The notes: a model not told the origin generated them from the sequence alone. Counted from the stretch's first letter, positions 35,699 to 44,687 are shown. The stretch is DNA of 64,000 nt from Streptomyces sp. NBC_01549 (GCF_026339955.1 NZ_JAPEPW010000001.1:3436501-3500500), one strand, 5' to 3'. A program made the numbers and translations.

Positions 35699-35848
35699 GA
35701 GGTGGGGGGCTCCGTTTCCCGTGGGGGGTGATGGGGACGCTGGGAGCCTAGAGGTGAGTGCTTGAAGTCTACAGTAACTCGCTCGGAACGTGGGGATATC
35801 CCTATGGGGCACAGGGCTGCGGCACAGGGCGAGGGCGGGCGGAACGCG

Positions 35849-35886
35849 AGGAGCCCCCGGCCCGATGTCCCGGGCCGTGGGCTCCT
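35849..35886 (-). terminator. hairpin terminator after terD
   Basis: AGGAGCCC at 35849-35856 pairs with GGGCTCCT at 35879-35886, and CGGCCCG pairs with CGGGCCG inside. It lies 19 bp beyond the terD stop. Confidence 0.8.
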
Positions 35887-35904
35887 TCAACCGCCTTGTG
35901 CGGA

Positions 35905-36480
35905 TCAGACGTTGACGCCGAAGTCCTGGGCGATGCCCACCAGGCCCGAGGCGTAGCCCTGGCCGACCGCGCGGAACTTCCACTCCGCGCCGTTGCGGTA
36001 GAGCTCGCCGAAGACCATGGCGGTCTCGGTGGCGGCGTCCTCGCTCAGGTCGTAGCGCGCGATCTCGGTGCCGCCGGCCTGGTTGATGATGCGGATGTAG
36101 GCGTTGCGGACCTGGCCGAAGTTCTGCGAGCGGTTCTCCGCGTCGTAGATGGAGACCGGGAAGACGATCTTGTCGACGTCGGCGGGGAGGCCCGCCAGGT
36201 TGACGTTGATCGCCTCGTCGTCGCCCGCGCCCTCACCCGTGCGGTTGTCGCCGGTGTGGACGATGGTCTGGTCCGGGGTCTGCTTGTTGTTGAAGAAGAC
36301 GAAGTGGGCGTCCGAGTAGACCTTGCCCTGGGTGTTGACCGCGATGGCCGAGGCGTCGAGGTCGAAGTCGGTGCCCGTGGTGGTGCGGACGTCCCAGCCG
36401 AGGCCCACGGTGACGGCGGTCAGGCCCGGAGCCTCCTTGGTGAGCGAGACGTTGCCACCCTTGGACAGGCTTACAGCCAT
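35905..36480 (-). CDS. terD: TerD-family stress-response protein
   Basis: TerD (191 residues; ATG 36480 with GGAAGGGA upstream) opens [20 protein letters not shown]. Two calcium-binding motifs follow: [11 protein letters not shown] and [19 protein letters not shown]. Then come [15 protein letters not shown] and [10 protein letters not shown]. TerD proteins bind calcium and act in tellurite, phage and chemical stress; in Streptomyces they affect differentiation and calcium response. It stands alone; no TerB/TerC genes are adjacent. An 11-bp inverted repeat lies 37-67 bp upstream. Confidence 0.93.
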   Translation of the reverse strand: MAVSLSKGGNVSLTKEAPGLTAVTVGLGWDVRTTTGTDFDLDASAIAVNTQGKVYSDAHFVFFNNKQTPDQTIVHTGDNRTGEGAGDDEAINVNLAGLPADVDKIVFPVSIYDAENRSQNFGQVRNAYIRIINQAGGTEIARYDLSEDAATETAMVFGELYRNGAEWKFRAVGQGYASGLVGIAQDFGVNV

Positions 36481-36516
36481 TGTTGGGAGTCCCTTCCCTC
36501 GTTGCGTACGTGCGCT

Positions 36517-36547
36517 GTGCCCGTACGTATGGGCTTCGTACGGGCAC
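36517..36547. repeat. 11-bp perfect inverted repeat upstream of terD
   Basis: GTGCCCGTACG (36517-36527) and CGTACGGGCAC (36537-36547) are exact complements around 9 nt. It could be a repressor site or a leader hairpin of terD, and lies between divergent terD and arfB. Confidence 0.6.
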
Positions 36548-36684
36548 GAAGCTACAGCTACCCCTAAGAACGCCAAGAGGGGTACCGAAGGTTCCTGCCC
36601 TCTTTACTTTCTTTACCCTCTTGGCGGACACGCGGCAGCGAAAACGGGGTGACGTGGACCGGACATCCACGCGACCATGGACCC

Positions 36685-37113
36685 ATGCCTGGTCCTTACG
36701 TCATCCGCGGCTCCGTCTCCCTTCCCGAGGCCGAGCTCCTGTGGCGTTTCTCCCGCTCCAGCGGACCCGGCGGACAGCACGTCAACACCAGTGACTCGCA
36801 GGTTGAGCTGCGGTTCGACCTCGCGAAGACCGAGGCGCTGCCCCCGGTCTGGAAGGAGCGCGCCCTCGCGAAGCTCGCCGGGCGGCTCGTCGACGGTGTC
36901 ATCAGCGTCCGCGCGTCCGAGCACCGGTCGCAGTGGCGCAACCGGGAGACCGCGGCCGTACGGCTCGCCTCCCTGCTCGCCGAGGCCACCGCGCCACCGC
37001 CCAAGCCCCGCCGGGCCACTCGTATCCCCCGGGGGATCAACGAACGGCGGCTGCGCGAGAAGAAGCAGCGCTCCGACACCAAGCGGGGCCGCTCCGGACG
37101 CGACTGGGGCTAG
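36685..37113 (+). CDS. arfB: ArfB, GGQ-type peptidyl-tRNA hydrolase for ribosome rescue
   Basis: The 142-residue protein has the catalytic GGQ in SRSSGPGGQHVNTSDSQVELR (about 25-45), the release-factor domain 3 fold, and a basic C-terminal tail (NERRLREKKQRSDTKRGRSGR) that slides into the empty mRNA channel. It releases nascent chains from ribosomes stalled without a stop codon, as backup to tmRNA. ATG 36685 gives the usual length; earlier frames are not conserved. Confidence 0.93.
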   Translation: MPGPYVIRGSVSLPEAELLWRFSRSSGPGGQHVNTSDSQVELRFDLAKTEALPPVWKERALAKLAGRLVDGVISVRASEHRSQWRNRETAAVRLASLLAEATAPPPKPRRATRIPRGINERRLREKKQRSDTKRGRSGRDWG

Positions 37114-37215
37114 GGGTGGGATTGGGGCTGTCCTGGGTCTTGAGTGGGCGTGTCGGCCGCTGTCGTGGGTATGAGGTGACAGGCCTTTGTGGCGAGTTGT
37201 CGCTAATCTCATGGA

Positions 37216-37503
37216 ATGGACGGATACGAGGACAGGGCGCACCTGGAGTGGTGGGCCAATCGATCGACCTGCCTGGCGCGGATCCCCGTCCGGCTGCGGC
37301 AGGCCGCCGTGCCCGACGACCGTGCGTGGGACGCCGTCGTCTCCGCGCCGCTGGACAGTGGCGCACGCGAGGACATGCAGTTCCTGATCGAGGCCAGTCC
37401 GTACTTCACCCTGCGCTTCGCGGACGATTCCGTGAACGAGGTCGAAGTGGAGCGCTCCGGGGACGGCGGTCGGCTGCGACTGAGCGCCGTGCCGGAGACG
37501 TGA
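37216..37503 (+). CDS. small conserved hypothetical protein
   Basis: 95 residues, ATG 37216, no clear Shine-Dalgarno. It opens MDGYEDRAHLEWWANRSTCL and ends in two beta strands (PYFTLRFADDSVNEVEVERS). Acidic, soluble, no known motif. It lies between arfB and the sigma-factor gene on the same strand. Confidence 0.6.
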   Translation: MDGYEDRAHLEWWANRSTCLARIPVRLRQAAVPDDRAWDAVVSAPLDSGAREDMQFLIEASPYFTLRFADDSVNEVEVERSGDGGRLRLSAVPET

Positions 37504-37587
37504 CGTCACATCAGGGGCCCGCGGTCCGTCAATGCCATGACGGGCGAGTTCGTGCCGGACCGCGGCGGCCACCAGGAGATGTGACAT

Positions 37588-38562
37588 ATGAGCGACAGCG
37601 AATTTCCCGGAAAGAACGGGAATGACGACAAGAACGTGAAGAGCGCGAACGCGAAGGAGGCCGAAAACACGAAGGAGAGCGCGAACGCGAACGAATTTCT
37701 TGCCGCGCGATTCGAATCCCATCGTGATCACCTCCGCGCCGTCGCCTATCGCATGCTCGGTTCGCTCTCGGAGGCCGACGACGCCGTCCAGGAGGCCTGG
37801 CTCAAGCTCAGCCGCGTCGACGCCGACCGCGTCGACAACCTCGGCGGCTGGCTGACGACCGTCGTCGGCCGGGTCTGTCTGGACATGCTGCGCTCCCGCC
37901 GGACGCGTGGCGAGGAGCCGCTCGGCCCCCTGGCGGAGGGGCCCGGCGTCCGGATGCCGGAGCCGGTGCTCAGTCCCGTCTCCGGCATCGACCCCGAACA
38001 GGAGGCGCTGCTCGCCGACTCGGTGGGCCTCGCCCTGTTGGTCGTACTGGAGACACTGACGCCCGCCGAACGGCTCGCCTTCGTGCTGCACGACCTGTTC
38101 GCGGTGCCCTTCGAGCAGATCGCGCCCATCGTGGGCCGTACGCCGACGGCGTCCCGTCAGCTCGCCAGCCGGGCGCGGCGCAGGGTCCAGGGCGGGGCGC
38201 CGGCGCCCGATCCCGACCTGGCGCGGCAACGGGAGGTCGTGGACGCGTTCCTCGCGGCGGCGCGGGAGGGCGACTTCGACGCGCTCGTCGCCGTGCTCGA
38301 CCCGGACGTGGTGTCGCGGAGCGAGGCCGGAGTGACGGTCGGCGCGATCGCCGTGGCCTCGGGGGCGAGCCGGTTCGCGCACCTGGCCCGGATCGCGCGG
38401 CCGGCCCTCGTCAACGGCGCCGCGGGTGTGGTCGTCGTCGCGGAGGGGCGCCCCGTCGGCGTCCTCGCCTTCACGGTCGTACACGGCAGGATCGCCGTCA
38501 TCGACATCCTCAACGACCCGGAGCGGCTGGCCGGTCTGGACGTCACCGTCCTCGACCGGTAG
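37588..38562 (+). CDS. ECF41/SigJ-type extracytoplasmic-function sigma factor
   Basis: 324 residues; ATG 37588 with AGGAG 8 nt upstream. The first 35 residues are an unusual Asn/Lys/Glu-rich low-complexity extension. Sigma region 2 (RFESHRDHLRAVAYRMLGS, DDAVQEAWLKLSRVD) and region 4 (LTPAERLAFVLHDLFAVPFEQIAPIVGRT) are present. The linker has MPEP, the short form of the ECF41 linker motif. A SnoaL-like C-terminal domain (REVVDAFLAAAREGDFDALVAVL) regulates activity in place of an anti-sigma factor. ECF41 genes usually sit beside a carboxymuconolactone-decarboxylase, oxidoreductase or epimerase gene; here the nearest is a convergent flavin reductase. Confidence 0.88.
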   Translation: MSDSEFPGKNGNDDKNVKSANAKEAENTKESANANEFLAARFESHRDHLRAVAYRMLGSLSEADDAVQEAWLKLSRVDADRVDNLGGWLTTVVGRVCLDMLRSRRTRGEEPLGPLAEGPGVRMPEPVLSPVSGIDPEQEALLADSVGLALLVVLETLTPAERLAFVLHDLFAVPFEQIAPIVGRTPTASRQLASRARRRVQGGAPAPDPDLARQREVVDAFLAAAREGDFDALVAVLDPDVVSRSEAGVTVGAIAVASGASRFAHLARIARPALVNGAAGVVVVAEGRPVGVLAFTVVHGRIAVIDILNDPERLAGLDVTVLDR

Positions 38563-38615
38563 GGCGTGTCCGGCGGCTCCCTGGAGAAAGGGCGTGGCCC
38601 CCTGGAGGAAGGGCG

Positions 38616-39179
38616 TCAGCCCAGCTGCCGGTAGCGCCCCTCGAAGTGCAGCAGCGGTCCGCCGTCCCCGCTCGGCACCGACGCGGTCAGCACCCGCCCG
38701 ATGACGAGGGTGTGGTCACCGGCGGCGACCCGCTGCTCGGTGCGGCACTCCAGGGTCGCCAGGGCGCCGCCCACCAGGAGCGCCCCGGACGCCTCGCCGC
38801 GGACGTACGGGATGTCCTCGAAGAGCAGACGGTCGCTGATGCGGCCCTTCATGGCGAAGCGGCCCGCGATGTGGCGCTGGCTCTCGGAGAGCACGGAGAC
38901 GGCCCACACGGGCCGTTCGTCGAGCAGGTCGTCCATGCGGGAGCCCTCGCGCAGGCTGACCAGGACGAGTGGCGGGTCCAGGGAGACGGACAGGAAGGCC
39001 GTCGCCGTCATACCGACGTCCTCGCCGCCGGGGCCTTCCGGGTCCAGCGCGGGCTCGTGCGCGGTCACCAGGACCACACCCGCGGCCAGCCGCGACATGG
39101 CGGCGCGGAACTCGTCGTTGCTCACCCCCTCAGCATGCACGGAGGGGGTGAGCGGAGAAGCGGAGGAAGTGTTCAGCAC
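38616..39179 (-). CDS. flavin reductase-like FMN-binding protein
   Basis: 187 residues from GTG 39179; GTG codons at 39140 or 39122 are alternative starts (SNDEFRAAMSRLAAGV is the usual beginning). The split-barrel flavin reductase fold shows MSRLAAGVVLVTA, MTATAFLSVSLDPPLVLVSL and HTLVIGRVL, with GRYRQLG at the end. It supplies reduced FMN to a monooxygenase or acts as a stand-alone NAD(P)H:flavin reductase; a monooxygenase partner is not adjacent. Just past its stop, 38579-38618 carries an imperfect 20-nt direct repeat (CCCTGGAGAAAGGGCGTGG). Confidence 0.85.
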   Translation of the reverse strand: MLNTSSASPLTPSVHAEGVSNDEFRAAMSRLAAGVVLVTAHEPALDPEGPGGEDVGMTATAFLSVSLDPPLVLVSLREGSRMDDLLDERPVWAVSVLSESQRHIAGRFAMKGRISDRLLFEDIPYVRGEASGALLVGGALATLECRTEQRVAAGDHTLVIGRVLTASVPSGDGGPLLHFEGRYRQLG

Positions 39180-39572
39180 GCCGAAACGCTAGTCTCCGAC
39201 CCCGGGGAGCCACATCGGGCCTCGGCCCGAGCCTGGTCCTAAGTCCGGTCCTAAGACCGTCCCGGGACCGGCCCTAAGACCGGTCCCGAGACGGACACAA
39301 CTGCTCACAGTGTCTACACAGCGTCCAAATAAGCGGTCAGTAAACACACGGGGGGAATGCAGAAACCCCACTCAATTGCTCATCTTCTGCTGTGACTTGA
39401 GTCACAGGAGCCATATTTTGTTGACCCTGTGTACCGAGTGGGCAGCGCGCTGTGATTCAGTGGCGTGGAAGCTATGCAGGAAGCTACCAAGTAGTACGCG
39501 AGAGAACCGTAAGAGAACCAGGTACGCCGAAGACAACCCTGGAGTTGCTGCGAGGTCTCGAGGGGAGGGCGA
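39180..39572. other. regulatory region upstream of cdgB
   Basis: 393 bp without a gene. 39230-39295 holds repeated CCTAAGACCG-type blocks in both orientations. 39300-39440 is AT-richer and contains the palindrome at 39391-39406. In S. coelicolor the corresponding cdgB promoter is a BldD target (from memory); TTGACCCTGTGTA at 39421-39433 loosely resembles a BldD half-site arrangement but I cannot be sure. Confidence 0.5.
39391..39406. promoter_or_regulatory. palindromic operator upstream of cdgB, Crp-like
   Basis: TGTGACTTGAGTCACA has 7-bp perfect arms around TG. It fits the Streptomyces Crp pattern GTG-N6-GNCAC exactly. It lies 167 bp before the cdgB start. BldD or another dimeric regulator is an alternative. 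Confidence 0.55.
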
Positions 39573-41288
39573 ATGGAGACCGAGTCGGAGCCCTATGTCC
39601 GTCTTGCGACCCTGCGGCAGCTGCATCAGGTGATGGCGGACATGAACACCGCGCGGAGCCTGGCGGACACGCTGCAGACCGTCGCCGACGGCGTGGTCAC
39701 GGGCCTCGGCTACGAGCTGGCGTGTGTCAATCTCGTACGCCCCGACGGCGACCTCGTGGTCGCCGCGCTCGCCGGCAACTCCGCCGCCGAAGCGTTGATC
39801 ACCGGCCGTGTCGGCTCCCGCGCCTCCTGGGACCGCCGGTTGAACATGGGCGAGGCCTGGGGCGATCTGCGCTTCATACCGCACACCGAGGGCTGGGTCC
39901 TCGACGACGACGACGTACCGCAGTGGTACACCGACGGACCCGCGCCCCGCTTCGAGGACGAGTGGCACCCCTCCGACCGCCTCTTCGCGCCGATGTACAC
40001 CCCCGGTGTTTCCGGCGCCGGCTGCGGTGAGCTGATAGGCGTCCTGTCCGTGGACCGGCCGCGCAACGGACGGCGTCCCGGCGCGTGGGGGCGCGAAGCG
40101 CTCCAGATGTACGCCTTCCAGGCCGCCATCGCCATCAGCAACGCGCGTCTACGAGCCAATATGCAGCGCGCCCTGGTTCGCCTCGAGCGCGAGCAGCAGG
40201 CCCTGCGCGCCAGCGAGGAGAGCTTCCGGCAGGCCTTCGAGTACGCCCCCTCCGGCATGGCCATCGCCGAGATGGGCGGCGACCAGCACGGCCGCATCCT
40301 GCGCACCAACGACGCTCTGTGTCGCCTGCTCGGCCGCCCCGCCTCCGCGATGCGCCGCTACTCCTTCTCCGACCTCGTGCACCCCGAGGACATCGGCACC
40401 CTGCTCCGGACGTCCGCCGAGGGCGGGCGCGCCGAGCTCAGACTCGGCCGCCGCGACGGCACGTACGTGTGGGTCTCGCTGCGCAACTCCGTGGTCGCGG
40501 ACGCCGCCGACGGCCCCCGCTTCCTGCTCACGCACGTCGAGGACATAGAGGAACGCAAGCGTCGCGAGCTCCAGCTCGCCCACCGCGCCTCGCACGACTC
40601 GCTCACCGGCCTGCCGAACTCGGCCGAGCTGCGCTCCCGCCTCGGCTCCCGGCTCTGCCGGCGCCCCGAGGCCCTTCAGCCGGGCGCGGTCGAGTCGCTG
40701 GACGCGGCGTACGGGCACGGGCCGTACGCGGACCAGGCGGCCGAGCACAATACCTACGACGGGCAGCCCGGAGGCAACGGCGGCAACGGAAGCGGGCACG
40801 GGTTCGACCTCGGGCCGGGTTTCGACGCGTACGACGCCTTCGACCACCATGTGCACACCATCGCGCCCGAGGGTGAGACGGACGACGGCGCCAAGGGGCT
40901 CGCGGTGCTCTTCTGCGACCTCGACGGCTTCAAGTCGATCAACGACCGCTTCGGGCACAACGCGGGCGACGCGGTGCTCATCGAGGTCGCCAGACGCCTG
41001 ACCAACGGTGTCCGGGACGGCGATACAGTGGCCAGACTCGGCGGCGACGAGTTCGTGGTGCTGGCCGACGGGCTCGGCCGGGCGGACGCGGCCGACCTCG
41101 CCGTACGACTGCGGAACGCGATCATCCCGCCGATCCGTGTGGACGGCCGGGCCGTCCGGGTGGGCGCCAGCTTCGGCATCGGGTGGGCACACTGTGGCAT
41201 GACGGCGGACGAGGTCTTGAAATCCGCTGACGAACGGATGTACGTCGAGAAACGGTCTCGTCCCAAACAGCATCGGCGTGCCGGATAA
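39573..41288 (+). CDS. cdgB: CdgB, GAF-PAS-GGDEF diguanylate cyclase
   Basis: The 571-residue protein makes cyclic di-GMP from two GTP. An N-terminal GAF domain (about 15-200; TARSLADTLQTVADGVVTGL) is followed by a PAS domain (about 215-335; FRQAFEYAPSGMAIAEMGGD, SFSDLVHPEDIG). The GGDEF domain starts at RASHDSLTGLPN but is split by a roughly 75-residue Gly/Asp-rich insertion before LAVLFCDLDGFKSIND. The active site GGDEF is intact at 490-494, and the inhibitory site RDGD (481-484) lies five residues before it. There is no membrane segment. ATG after GGGGAGGG. In Streptomyces c-di-GMP binds BldD to hold off sporulation, so this enzyme links sensing to development. Confidence 0.93.
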   Translation: METESEPYVRLATLRQLHQVMADMNTARSLADTLQTVADGVVTGLGYELACVNLVRPDGDLVVAALAGNSAAEALITGRVGSRASWDRRLNMGEAWGDLRFIPHTEGWVLDDDDVPQWYTDGPAPRFEDEWHPSDRLFAPMYTPGVSGAGCGELIGVLSVDRPRNGRRPGAWGREALQMYAFQAAIAISNARLRANMQRALVRLEREQQALRASEESFRQAFEYAPSGMAIAEMGGDQHGRILRTNDALCRLLGRPASAMRRYSFSDLVHPEDIGTLLRTSAEGGRAELRLGRRDGTYVWVSLRNSVVADAADGPRFLLTHVEDIEERKRRELQLAHRASHDSLTGLPNSAELRSRLGSRLCRRPEALQPGAVESLDAAYGHGPYADQAAEHNTYDGQPGGNGGNGSGHGFDLGPGFDAYDAFDHHVHTIAPEGETDDGAKGLAVLFCDLDGFKSINDRFGHNAGDAVLIEVARRLTNGVRDGDTVARLGGDEFVVLADGLGRADAADLAVRLRNAIIPPIRVDGRAVRVGASFGIGWAHCGMTADEVLKSADERMYVEKRSRPKQHRRAG

Positions 41289-41428
41289 GTCGTCGGATAA
41301 GTCACAGGTCACGGGGTTGATGCGAGGAAGCCCACCCGTTTGGCCCCCTGGGAGCGGGTAGGCTCGTTATTTACGCCCTTCCTTTCGTGAACCGCATCTG
41401 TACCGCACCTGTTGAGGAGTACGTAGGG

Positions 41429-42409
41429 ATGACGCCCGGCAACAACGGCGCGAGCACGCCCGAGGACGACGACCCGTTCGGCTATCTGTACGCCGACGGT
41501 CAGGCCAACGGCGCAACTCCGCCCAGCGGAGGCGGCGGCTACGGCTACCCCGGCTCGGTCAACCGGGTGCGGGCGGTCGGCGAACGCCAGTACGGACAGC
41601 AGCAGGCCGGTTACGGTCAGCAGGCGCCGACCGCGCAGTACGGCCAGCAGGCCGCCCCGACCGCACCGTACGGCCAGGTGCCGCAGCAGGGCGCCTACGG
41701 CCAGCCGAACGCGCACTACGCGGCGCCCGAGACCGTCCCCGGCGGGTCCCCGACCGGCCGGCAGTCGTCGGGAGGCGGCGGTCGCGGCCGCGGACCGAAC
41801 ACCAAGGGCCTGCTGATCGGCGCCATCGCCGTGGTCGCCGCCGTCGTCATCGGCATCGGCATCGCCATGATGAACGACAACTCGAACGACGACAGCAAGG
41901 ACACGGCGGGCGGCGGCTCGACCCCGACGGCCTCCGAGAGCGCGTCCCCGAGCGCGTCGGCCTCGCCGTCGGCGGTCGCCGGTGAGCTCCCGAAGATCGA
42001 CGCGAAGGCGCTGAGCCTGGGGACGGGTATCACGACGGCGTCGGACGTCAAGGGTGCGAAGGCGGACGGGGGCGTCTACGTCACGGGCTTCAATCAGGTC
42101 GGTGCGGCCGTCACCTGGAACGTCAGCGGCATCCCCAAGGCCGGCAAATACACGCTGTACGTGAACTACGGGGTGCCTGGCAAGGACGCCGACGCCACGC
42201 TCACGATCAATGGAACCGCCCAGAGTCGCCATCTCAACCTGAAGAACTTTGCCAAAGCCGCAGAGGGCGACTACGAGAAGGGCTGGACCAACACCTGGGG
42301 GGACATCACCCTCAACAAGGGGACCAACACCATCAAGATCTCCTGCGAGCAGGGCAACCAGTGCGACGCGAACTTCGACCAACTCTGGTTGGAAGCAGGG
42401 TGGAAGTAG
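41429..42409 (+). CDS. membrane-anchored extracytoplasmic protein with a CBM35/CBM6-like domain
   Basis: 326 residues, ATG 41429 after an AGGGA-like site. Residues about 1-130 are Gly/Gln/Tyr/Ala-rich with repeated YGQQ units, cytoplasmic and disordered. One membrane helix (LLIGAIAVVAAVVIGIGIAM) follows. A Ser/Thr/Ala-rich stalk then leads to a beta-sandwich of about 120 residues (VYVTGFNQVGAAVTWNVSGIPKAGKYTLYVNYGV, ending FDQLWLEAGW) typical of CBM6/35 carbohydrate-binding modules. A cell-wall or glycan-binding role is inferred. It shows similar architecture to Streptomyces Ser/Thr kinase neighbours but has no kinase. Confidence 0.8.
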   Translation: MTPGNNGASTPEDDDPFGYLYADGQANGATPPSGGGGYGYPGSVNRVRAVGERQYGQQQAGYGQQAPTAQYGQQAAPTAPYGQVPQQGAYGQPNAHYAAPETVPGGSPTGRQSSGGGGRGRGPNTKGLLIGAIAVVAAVVIGIGIAMMNDNSNDDSKDTAGGGSTPTASESASPSASASPSAVAGELPKIDAKALSLGTGITTASDVKGAKADGGVYVTGFNQVGAAVTWNVSGIPKAGKYTLYVNYGVPGKDADATLTINGTAQSRHLNLKNFAKAAEGDYEKGWTNTWGDITLNKGTNTIKISCEQGNQCDANFDQLWLEAGWK

Positions 42410-42423
42410 TCCGAGAGGTAAGT

Positions 42424-42465
42424 GAAGCGTCCCTGCCCGCCTGATGAGGCGGGCAGGGACGCTTC
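42424..42465. terminator. 19-bp stem bidirectional terminator
   Basis: GAAGCGTCCCTGCCCGCCT (42424-42442) is fully complementary to 42447-42465 around GATG, between two convergent genes. Confidence 0.88.
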
Positions 42466-42486
42466 CACGTTTCTCAAGCCGTGGCG

Positions 42487-43416
42487 TCACGCCGCCGTCG
42501 CGTCCCCCGTCACCGCGATCTGGTCGAGCAGGGTCTCGTACGTCAGGTGGTCGAACTCGCCCGCCACCGGTGCCAGTACGGTCGCCGCGGACAGGGCGAC
42601 GGCCCGGGCCAGGCGCTCCGGCCATGGCAGGTGCTCCACCAGTCCCGACAGCAGGCCCGCGACCGCGGAGTCGCCCGCGCCGGTCGGGTTGCCGTGGACG
42701 CGACGTGGTGGGGTGGCGCGCCAGAGGCCGTCCGGAGTGTGGGCCAGCAGGCCCTGGGCACCCAGTGAGGCCACGACGGCGTGTGCGCCGCGTCTGCGGG
42801 CGTCCCGGGTCGCCTGCAACGGCTCGTGGGAGCCGGTGAGTTCGGCCAGTTCGTCGGCGTTCGGCTTGACGATGTCGGGACGGGCGGCGACGCCCCGGCG
42901 CAGGGGTTCGCCGCTGGTGTCCAGGAGGACCGGGACGGCCGCCGCGCGGGCCGCGCGGATCAGCCCCGCGTACGCGCCCACCGGTACCCCCGGTGGCAGG
43001 CTGCCGCACAGGGCCACCGCCGAGGCGGAGCGCAGCAGCACCTCGTACGCCTCCTGGAAGGCCGCCCACTCGGCGGAGGTGATCTGCGGGCCGGGCTCGT
43101 TGAGTTGAGTCGTGTCACCCGTCGTCGTGTCGACCACGGCTATGGTGCGGCGGGTCGAGCCCGCGACAGGGATCAGCGCGTCCAGCACCCCGGGGGTGTC
43201 CGCGAGTTGGTCCCGCAGGGCGCGGCCCGTCGCGCCGCCCGTGAAACCCGTGACCGTCACGTCGTGGCCGAGGGCGGCGAGCACCCGGGCCACGTTCAGG
43301 CCCTTGCCGCCGGGGCGTTCGGTCACCTCGGTGACCCGGTGCGCGGTGTGCGGGCGCAGGGACCGTACGCGGTAGGTGATGTCGAGAGCGGTGTTCAGTG
43401 TGACGGTGAGGATCAC
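42487..43416 (-). CDS. PfkB-family hexose-phosphate kinase (1-phosphofructokinase/tagatose-6-P type)
   Basis: 309 residues from GTG 43416 with GGAGG 8 nt upstream. It starts VILTVTLNTALDITYRV, like FruK/LacC. Motif 1 is RPGGKGLNVARVLAALG; motif 2 near the end is GNPTGAGDSAVAGLLSGL, with the catalytic Asp in GAGDS. It phosphorylates a hexose phosphate, most likely fructose-1-P or tagatose/galactosamine-6-P. It is next to nagA-nagK on the same strand (125 bp gap), which suggests amino-sugar catabolism. Confidence 0.88.
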   Translation of the reverse strand: MILTVTLNTALDITYRVRSLRPHTAHRVTEVTERPGGKGLNVARVLAALGHDVTVTGFTGGATGRALRDQLADTPGVLDALIPVAGSTRRTIAVVDTTTGDTTQLNEPGPQITSAEWAAFQEAYEVLLRSASAVALCGSLPPGVPVGAYAGLIRAARAAAVPVLLDTSGEPLRRGVAARPDIVKPNADELAELTGSHEPLQATRDARRRGAHAVVASLGAQGLLAHTPDGLWRATPPRRVHGNPTGAGDSAVAGLLSGLVEHLPWPERLARAVALSAATVLAPVAGEFDHLTYETLLDQIAVTGDATAA

Positions 43417-43541
43417 CTGGGCCGACCTCCCTCGATGCGCTTGGCGACAGTTCCACAGTTCCGGAAGCTCGATCATGCCAAAGACAACGGCGGTCGGCCC
43501 AGTCCCCCGGGCCAACCGCCGTTACGCAACAAAGGGGTGAA

Positions 43542-44687
43542 TCAGCCCAGTTGGGGATCCACCACCCAGGTTCCCTTGCGCATCACGCCCTTGAGGGTGA
43601 ACTCCGCGTCCAGGACCACCAGGTCGGCGTCCTTGCCCGGCTCCAGCGAGCCCACCGTGTCGTACAGGCCGAGCAGGCGGGCCGGGTTGGCGGACAGGGC
43701 CGCGACGATGTCCTCGACCGGCAGCCGGTCGACGGTCACCGCCCGCTGGAAGGCGCGGTCGAGGGTGAGCGTGGAGCCCGCGATCGAGCCGCCCTCCACC
43801 AGCCGGGCGACACCCTCGCTGACCTCGACCTCCAGCGGACCGAGCAGATAGCGGCCGTCGCCGAAGCCCGCCGCGTCCATGGCGTCCGTGATGAACGCCA
43901 CCCGGTCCGCGCCCGCGTGATGGAACGCCAGCTGGAGCGCGGCGGGGTGGAGGTGGGTGCCGTCGTTGATCAGCTCGACGGTGATCCGCTCGTCCTCCAG
44001 GAGGGCGGCGATCGGGCCGGGCGTGCGGTGTCCGAGCGCGGGCATGGCGTTGAACAGGTGCGTGGCGACGGTCGCGCCCGCGTCGATGGCCTCCACCGTC
44101 TGCTCGTACGTCGCGTCCGTGTGCCCGATCGCCGCGATCACCCCGTGCTCGGCCAGCAGGCGTACGGAGTCGATGCCGCCCGGCAGCTCGGTGGCGAGGG
44201 TGACCATGCTGGCCCGGCCGCGCGCCGCGTCGATCAGCTTGCGGACGTCGGCCGGGTCCGGGTCGCGCAGCAGCTCCTCGGAGTGCGCGCCCTTGCGGCA
44301 CGGCGAGATGAACGGGCCCTCGAAGTGGATGCCGGCGATGTCGCCCTGCTCGGCCAGCTCGGAGAGCAGCCCGGCGCGCTGGGCCAGGCCGTCCATGTCG
44401 CCGGTCACGGTCGAGGCGACGAGGGTGGTGGTGCCGTGCAGTCGGTGGGTGTGGACGCCCTGGAGGACCTCCTCGACGGTCCCGGAGGTGAAGGAGGCGC
44501 CGCCGCCGCCGTGGTTGTGGAGGTCCACGAAGCCGGGGACGAGCCAGTGGCCCGAGAGGTCCAGTGTCGGCGCCGACGAGGGCGCGCTGCCGGTGATGCG
44601 CGCGCCGTCGACGATCACGCGGCCGTCGTCCACGACTCCGGTGGGCAGTACCACCCTGGCACCGGCGAGAACCGTTCTAGGGGCCAT
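43542..44687 (-). CDS. nagA: N-acetylglucosamine-6-phosphate deacetylase
   Basis: NagA (381 residues) removes acetate from GlcNAc-6-P. The amidohydrolase metal motif HNHGGGG (in VPGFVDLHNHGGGGASF), IHFEGPFISP with the conserved Glu, IGHTDATYEQ, HLFNAMPALGHR and FITDAMDAAG with the catalytic Asp are all present. ATG 44687-44685 overlaps the nagK stop by one base (TGATG), so it is translationally coupled. Its product, glucosamine-6-P, feeds NagB and is the main effector of DasR. Confidence 0.95.
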   Translation of the reverse strand: MAPRTVLAGARVVLPTGVVDDGRVIVDGARITGSAPSSAPTLDLSGHWLVPGFVDLHNHGGGGASFTSGTVEEVLQGVHTHRLHGTTTLVASTVTGDMDGLAQRAGLLSELAEQGDIAGIHFEGPFISPCRKGAHSEELLRDPDPADVRKLIDAARGRASMVTLATELPGGIDSVRLLAEHGVIAAIGHTDATYEQTVEAIDAGATVATHLFNAMPALGHRTPGPIAALLEDERITVELINDGTHLHPAALQLAFHHAGADRVAFITDAMDAAGFGDGRYLLGPLEVEVSEGVARLVEGGSIAGSTLTLDRAFQRAVTVDRLPVEDIVAALSANPARLLGLYDTVGSLEPGKDADLVVLDAEFTLKGVMRKGTWVVDPQLG

